From Tardiphaga sp. 709 (GTDB lineage Bacteria > Pseudomonadota > Alphaproteobacteria > Rhizobiales > Xanthobacteraceae), in assembly GCF_032401055.1 (NCBI RefSeq), contig NZ_CP135529.1:310001-374000 (forward strand): a DNA stretch of 64,000 bases, given 5' to 3'. A model generated the notes under the pieces. It did no database searches. It was given only the letters and a program-made list of their open reading frames with translations, and was not told where the DNA came from. Position numbers and translations under genes: made by a program. Below are positions 60,724 through 64,000 of this stretch, in pieces (position 1 is the first letter of the stretch; every line of letters starts with the position of its first letter).

Positions 60724-61437
60724 ATGGAATCGGGAAAACTCATTAGATCTGAACGTGTTGGCAAAGGGTGGTCGCAGGCCGAGCTGGGCAAGCGCGTGGG
60801 CGTATCTCAGGTGGCTATCAAGAAAATTGAAGCCGGCCGGACGATAAAATCGAAGCATCTCCCAAAGATTGCCGAATTGCTCTCTATACCTTTGTCTAAG
60901 CTAGACCCTTCGCTGTCGCAGCATGGTTTAGGAACCGCTAACCACTCCGACAACGATACCCTGCGGAAAACTAGAATAGCTCCACCCCCCAGTGAAACTT
61001 TCGGTCACAATGCCCGTATCGGAGCAGCCGTCTCCGGCTTTGCGAGAGTTCCGATAAGGGGCCAAACAATGGGCGGTAAGGACGGGGCACTAATATTCAA
61101 CGCGGACGAATATTTCGGGGAAGTAGAAGCCCCATCTAAGCTGGCCGGTGTCCCTGATGCCTATGCGGCATATGTCGTCGGCGATTCTATGCTGGAGCGA
61201 TATCAGCATGGGGAAGTCGTCTATGTTCACCCCTATGCGCCTGTTAAAAAGAACGATTACGTGGTCATCCAGATCCAGGTGGGAGACCATGGCGCTGTAC
61301 ATGGATGGGTGAAGCGGTTCGTGTCCAGAGATGACACCACACTGAAGGTGCTCCAACTCAATCCTCGTAAGACGTTGAGTTTCCCGAACGACCGGGTAGT
61401 TCACGTTCACAAGATTGTGGGAGCTGGCGAGCCATGA
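60724..61437 (+). CDS. CI-like repressor with S24 peptidase-type C-terminal domain
   Basis: I chose the ATG at 60724 because it leaves operators O2 and O3 outside the coding region; an ATG at 60679 is in frame but would cover them. The 237-residue protein has a HTH (GWSQAELGKRVGVSQVAIKK) and a LexA/CI-type domain with Ser155 (VVGDSMLERYQHGEVV) and Lys197 (GWVKRF), the catalytic pair. The usual Ala-Gly cleavage site in the hinge is not evident (VPIRGQTMGGKDG). No Shine-Dalgarno precedes the start, suggesting a leaderless message as for lambda cI. It keeps lysogeny. Confidence 0.88.
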   Translation: MESGKLIRSERVGKGWSQAELGKRVGVSQVAIKKIEAGRTIKSKHLPKIAELLSIPLSKLDPSLSQHGLGTANHSDNDTLRKTRIAPPPSETFGHNARIGAAVSGFARVPIRGQTMGGKDGALIFNADEYFGEVEAPSKLAGVPDAYAAYVVGDSMLERYQHGEVVYVHPYAPVKKNDYVVIQIQVGDHGAVHGWVKRFVSRDDTTLKVLQLNPRKTLSFPNDRVVHVHKIVGAGEP

Positions 61438-61526
61438 TGACTCGCCGGGGACTATCCCTCTTGAACTCGACCTTCAGTTGCGCTCTGGTGTCCCACCCCA
61501 TTTAAGGGGAATCTTGGGAGAAACAA

Positions 61527-61667
61527 ATGAAGCACCTCTTCTTGGCTCTGGCCGCGCTGTCGTTCCTCGCGACCTTCATCCCGGCAGCCGAAGCCGCGTG
61601 TCCTCCGGGCACGACCTACAACTGCACTTCGACCTATAACGGTAAGCAGAGCTGCGGCTGCCGCTGA
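61527..61667 (+). CDS. Secreted four-cysteine micro-peptide (46 aa)
   Basis: MKHLFLALAALSFLATFIPA is a clear signal peptide (cleavage near AEA). The mature part of about 22 residues reads CPPGTTYNC...GKQSCGCR, with four cysteines in C-x7-C and C-x-C spacing. GGGAG precedes the ATG. Directly downstream of the repressor, it is likely expressed in the lysogen. Family unknown to me; resembles small periplasmic Cys peptides in Bradyrhizobium. Confidence 0.65.
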   Translation: MKHLFLALAALSFLATFIPAAEAACPPGTTYNCTSTYNGKQSCGCR

Positions 61668-61725
61668 GCCAGCCCAGGGCGCCTGGTTATGCTGGGCGCC
61701 CGCCAGCGACCGTTGGGGATGTGAG

Positions 61726-62025
61726 ATGGACGATAATTACGCAACTAACCTGATCCGGTCCGTTTCTGCGCAGCTTTACATGCAGAACGTGATGCAGCTT
61801 TCCCAGGAGATGCTGGGGAAGTCTTATTCTTCGCTTTCCCAGCCCGAGCGGTCTTTGGTCGATCGGGCTGCTTACGACTTGCTGGCTCACTTTTACTCGG
61901 TTCTGACGCCTGAGTTTTTTGTGGGACAACAGACTGCGGCGTCGGTTGGGTTTGGCACGACCCATCCCGATAGACCTGCCCAGCCGCAGCCAAGCCAGCC
62001 GGATGCGCCCAAGGCGCCTGGTTAG
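61726..62025 (+). CDS. Phage small hypothetical protein (99 aa)
   Basis: The helical protein MDDNYATNLIRSVSAQLYMQ... contains ERSLVDRAAYDLLAHFYSVL, then an Ala/Gly/Thr and Pro/Gln-rich C-terminal tail (PDRPAQPQPSQPDAPKAPG). No domain is recognised. It lies between the secreted peptide and the second operator cluster. Confidence 0.6.
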   Translation: MDDNYATNLIRSVSAQLYMQNVMQLSQEMLGKSYSSLSQPERSLVDRAAYDLLAHFYSVLTPEFFVGQQTAASVGFGTTHPDRPAQPQPSQPDAPKAPG

Positions 62026-62060
62026 CCTTCCAATCACTTAAAGCCATCTAACCACCCTCC

Positions 62061-62087
62061 CCGGCGCCATGCCGGCTGGCGGGTTTT
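62061..62087 (+). terminator. Weak hairpin candidate terminator before the second operator region
   Basis: CCGGC-GCCAT-GCCGG (62061-62075) is followed after eight bases by TTTT and AT-rich sequence. It could end transcription from the repressor side before the next promoter. The spacing to the T run is poor. Confidence 0.35.
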
Positions 62088-62107
62088 AGCATTTATTTTG
62101 CCCGATG

Positions 62108-62149
62108 ATAACTTTTCTTATTGACGGTTATCATAACCTAGGTTATCAC
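62108..62149 (+). promoter_or_regulatory. OL-like promoter with two repressor operators
   Basis: O4 62108-62121 (ATAAC-TTTT-CTTAT, one mismatch) and O5 62133-62146 (ATAAC-CTAG-GTTAT, perfect) have centres 25 bp apart. TTGACG at 62121-62126 and TATCAC at 62144-62149 have a 17-bp spacer, giving a promoter facing the rightward operon. O5 lies between and over the -10 region, so repressor binding would block it. Confidence 0.8.
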
Positions 62150-62198
62150 TAACCCATCCAAGCAACGACGGCGCGGCCGTCCAGGGTGGGCAAATCAG

Positions 62199-62492
62199 AT
62201 GGCAAATTTCACATACTACGTCGCAATGCTGGATTACGGGCGCCGCGGTCGTGAGGCCATCGTCGATCCGAACGAGTCCCGCCAGAACATCATCGACAAG
62301 GTGAAGTCCGGTGAGATCGACCGCGACAAGCTGATCTTCATCCACGAAGTCACGATGGGCAATCTTCCGGTCGATGTGACCGAGGATGTGCTTGCCGCTG
62401 CCGGCACCGCCGAACTTGAGGCTCGCGAGCAGTACCGCAACTGGCGCTGGGATCACGAGCGGGACCACCACAAGAACTTGGTGGTGCTGTGA
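62199..62492 (+). CDS. First gene of the rightward early operon (97 aa)
   Basis: The protein starts MANFTYYVAMLDYGRRGREA. It is mixed alpha/beta with a strongly charged C-terminus (NWRWDHERDHHKNLVVL). It begins about 50 bp downstream of the operator-controlled promoter, so it is repressed in the lysogen and made early on induction. Function unknown. Confidence 0.65.
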   Translation: MANFTYYVAMLDYGRRGREAIVDPNESRQNIIDKVKSGEIDRDKLIFIHEVTMGNLPVDVTEDVLAAAGTAELEAREQYRNWRWDHERDHHKNLVVL

Positions 62493-62698
62493 TGAGCCCC
62501 GCAGACAAAGAGAAGGTCATCTCGTCGGCCTATATCGCTGCGGCTGAGGTGTTTGAAACCTACGCAAGCGATCAGATCGCATCAAAGCGCTTCCAGTCCA
62601 CAAAGCGAGGCAAGGACGCCTGCGATATCCGTGCCGAGATTTGGTCGGACGCTGCATCCGAATTGCGCAAGGCCGCAACTTCTGAGGTGGCAGCATGA
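62492..62698 (+). CDS. Phage early small protein (68 aa)
   Basis: ATG at 62492 shares a base with the previous stop; an in-frame GTG at 62489 is the alternative. The helical protein has KVISSAYIAAAEVFETYASD and RAEIWSDAASELRKAATSEV. No family is recognised. Confidence 0.6.
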   Translation: MSPADKEKVISSAYIAAAEVFETYASDQIASKRFQSTKRGKDACDIRAEIWSDAASELRKAATSEVAA

Positions 62699-62856
62699 CC
62701 GCCCAGCAGATCGCCGACGAACTTCTCCGTGAATGGCAGCAGTGCCCTCTCCCGCCGCAAGAGCGTCTGGAAGAGATCGACTACGAGAACGACCTTCTGC
62801 GCGTTCGCATGTCGGTCAACTACACATCCGACGCGTCGCGCGGCACCTACGACTAG
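62695..62856 (+). CDS. Phage early small protein (53 aa)
   Basis: The ATGA overlap with the previous stop supports translation. The acidic helical peptide MTAQQIADELLREWQQCPLP... ends SDASRGTYD. Function unknown. Confidence 0.6.
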   Translation: MTAQQIADELLREWQQCPLPPQERLEEIDYENDLLRVRMSVNYTSDASRGTYD

Positions 62857-62920
62857 CTCCGTGTCGCAGCAACACCGCGCCACTGAGGCGCTTTGACACA
62901 GAAAATAGAGGGGAATGACG

Positions 62921-63283
62921 ATGGATTTCTCTACCCTGCAAGGAAAGACCCTCACGAAGGTTGAGCAGATCGGCGAAGATGTTCTTCGCTTCGAATGTGA
63001 AGGTGGTGAGGCTTACCAGCTTTACCACAATCAAGATTGCTGTGAGACCGTTGTCATTGATGACATTTCCGGTGACTTACAGGATCTCGTTGGATCGCCA
63101 ATTCTGTTGGCTGAAGAAGCAACCAGCGAAGACGATCCGCCCGGCTACAAACACGAGTATCAACCAGAAAGCCAGACGTGGACGTTCTACAAGCTGCGCA
63201 CGATCAAGGGCAGCGTGGACATTCGTTGGCACGGGTCGTCGAACGGCTACTACAGCGAGAGTGTCTATTTCGACGCCGCCTAG
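62921..63283 (+). CDS. DUF7448-like phage protein (120 aa)
   Basis: The ATG at 62921 has GAGGGG seven bases upstream. The beta-rich protein ([20 protein letters not shown]...) has [20 protein letters not shown], the pattern of a domain widespread in phages, and ends [19 protein letters not shown]. Function of the family is not known to me. Confidence 0.7.
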   Translation: MDFSTLQGKTLTKVEQIGEDVLRFECEGGEAYQLYHNQDCCETVVIDDISGDLQDLVGSPILLAEEATSEDDPPGYKHEYQPESQTWTFYKLRTIKGSVDIRWHGSSNGYYSESVYFDAA

Positions 63284-63330
63284 GGCTCTTTTCGTCCACC
63301 GTCAACACGACACCACCAGGGGCTTTTCAA

Positions 63331-63813
63331 ATGGCAGAGCATACTCCGACGCCGTGGCGCGTTGAACGAGGCACCGATCTGATCTGGGGCGCCTGCAATC
63401 CTGATGACATGACCACTTATGGTATGGGCTATGCGATCGTCTGTGGGACAACCTCCAGCTATACGGGAGGCAAGCCAAGCATAGATGAGCGAGAAGCCAA
63501 CGCTGACTTCATAATCAAGGCCTGCAACAGCCACGACGCGCTGGTGAAGGCGCTGGAAGGCATGGTGTTGGTTTGCGGTCGCACTGGCGACTCTTTCACC
63601 GACTTCGAGGAACAGGCCGAGGCCTTCTATCAAGAGATCGGGTGTATGCGCCCCGGCAAAAGCGTCCCCATGGAAATGGACCGCGACGACCATGAAGAGC
63701 GCCGCATCAAATACAACGCGTGGGTCCAGATCAAGATTGAAGCAGGCCGCGACGCCCTAAAGGCTGTTGAGCAGTCTTCCCATGACTCAAACCGTGGGGA
63801 TGCGCAGTCATGA
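63331..63813 (+). CDS. Phage early protein of unknown function (160 aa)
   Basis: The ATG at 63331 (MAEHTPTPWRVERGTDLIWG) fits the recurrent phage pattern H-T-P-x-P-W near the start and EREANADFIIKACNSHDALV in the middle. C-terminal helices are acidic. This family is very common in phages and prophages, with no known role. The in-frame ORF start at 63178 was rejected as a shadow. Confidence 0.75.
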   Translation: MAEHTPTPWRVERGTDLIWGACNPDDMTTYGMGYAIVCGTTSSYTGGKPSIDEREANADFIIKACNSHDALVKALEGMVLVCGRTGDSFTDFEEQAEAFYQEIGCMRPGKSVPMEMDRDDHEERRIKYNAWVQIKIEAGRDALKAVEQSSHDSNRGDAQS

Positions 63814-64000
63814 CGTTCCGCGTCGGACAGAAGGTCGTGTGTGTGGCGCAATGCAGAGCGAAACTTCCATGTGAAGTGATGCCCCGCATGGGTCAGATAT
63901 ACACAATTCGTTCAATCTGCGATTACGACGACGGCATTCCTGGGCTCCTATTCGCTGAAATCCGTAATCCTGAGCTTCATTACGCCGATGGCTTCGGTGA
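63810..64000 (+). CDS. Phage early hypothetical protein, cut by window edge
   Basis: It starts by ATGA overlap with the previous stop. The first 63 residues (MTFRVGQKVVCVAQCRAKLP...) look like a small beta-barrel opening: VGQKVVCV, then MGQIYTIRSI and GLLFAEIRNP. The end lies beyond the window. Confidence 0.65.
   Translation, partial: MTFRVGQKVVCVAQCRAKLPCEVMPRMGQIYTIRSICDYDDGIPGLLFAEIRNPELHYADGFG

Larger units (their letters stand above)
25715..64000. mobile_element. Podovirus-like temperate prophage (left end to beyond window)
   Basis: From the tRNA-Cys 3' end onward almost every recognisable product is phage-related: terminase, portal, scaffold, coat, P22-like adaptors, virion hydrolase, collar fibre, GH19 endolysin, SSB, Rad52-like, RusA, NinB, YdaS/Cro and S24 repressor. 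No tape-measure, tail tube or sheath gene appears among the structural genes, which argues for a short tail. Integrase and attR are not seen and should lie to the right of 64,000. All essential modules are open, so it may be intact. Confidence 0.93.

Noticed and set aside
1-64000. CRISPR arrays, insertion sequences and rRNA genes
   Set aside because: I saw no regularly spaced direct repeats, no transposase-like protein with terminal repeats and no rRNA sequence in the window.

Overview
The window joins about 25.7 kb of chromosome from an alphaproteobacterium, most likely of the Bradyrhizobium/Rhodopseudomonas group (Nitrobacteraceae), to about 38 kb of a temperate, podovirus-like prophage that runs off the right edge. 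The host assignment rests on the dusB-ntrB-ntrC-ntrY-ntrX-aminotransferase order, a fused ispDF, a PopZ (DUF2497) gene and high-GC codon use. It is a family-level inference, not a species call.

Host part (1-25,714). Leftward nitrogen-regulation cluster: dusB (nifR3-like), ntrB, ntrC, ntrY, ntrX and the start of a D-amino-acid aminotransferase. Divergent from dusB are ispDF and a CinA C-terminal-domain gene, convergent with a COQ10/RatA-like START gene and lipA. Then come a 3-methyladenine DNA glycosylase, valS, popZ, a tolC-type outer-membrane channel gene, an isoaspartyl methyltransferase gene and tRNA-Asn. A branched-chain amino-acid-type ABC transporter follows (binding protein, LivH, a LivM-LivG fusion, LivF) with a divergent LysR gene. 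livH carries an apparent one-base frameshift. The host part ends with tRNA-Cys(GCA), the probable phage attachment site.

Prophage part (25,715-64,000 and beyond). Next to the tRNA lies a rightward run of at least ten very small genes. Most of the rest is one long leftward late region. In transcription order it holds a NusG-like factor, the terminase, portal, scaffold, coat, tail adaptors, ejection proteins (one with a SleB-like hydrolase domain, one with an S74-like tail), fibres, a GH19 endolysin and membrane proteins for lysis. The order, with no tape-measure, tube or sheath gene, indicates a short-tailed phage. Two rightward genes (a WbqC-family protein and a membrane protein) are inserted among the fibre and lysis genes and look like morons. 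Upstream of the late region is a leftward early module (replication protein, GapR/DUF2312 protein, HNH nuclease, NinB, SSB, Rad52-like annealing protein, RusA, small regulators), mostly chained by ATGA overlaps. A YdaS/Cro-like gene and a divergent S24-type repressor gene frame the immunity region. Right of the repressor is a rightward operon of small genes. The integrase is not in the window.

The strongest unexplained structure is a set of five repeats of ATAAC-N4-GTTAT. Three lie between the divergent repressor genes and two lie 1.4 kb away over a promoter facing the rightward operon. Neighbouring centres are 24-25 bp apart in both clusters, so this looks like a lambda-style OR/OL pair built on a different operator. 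Other points of note are the phage NusG paralogue at the head of the late operon, a 302-nt same-strand overlap between two early genes, a phage GapR homologue, a secreted four-cysteine peptide next to the repressor, and a tail fibre with a secretion-type signal sequence.
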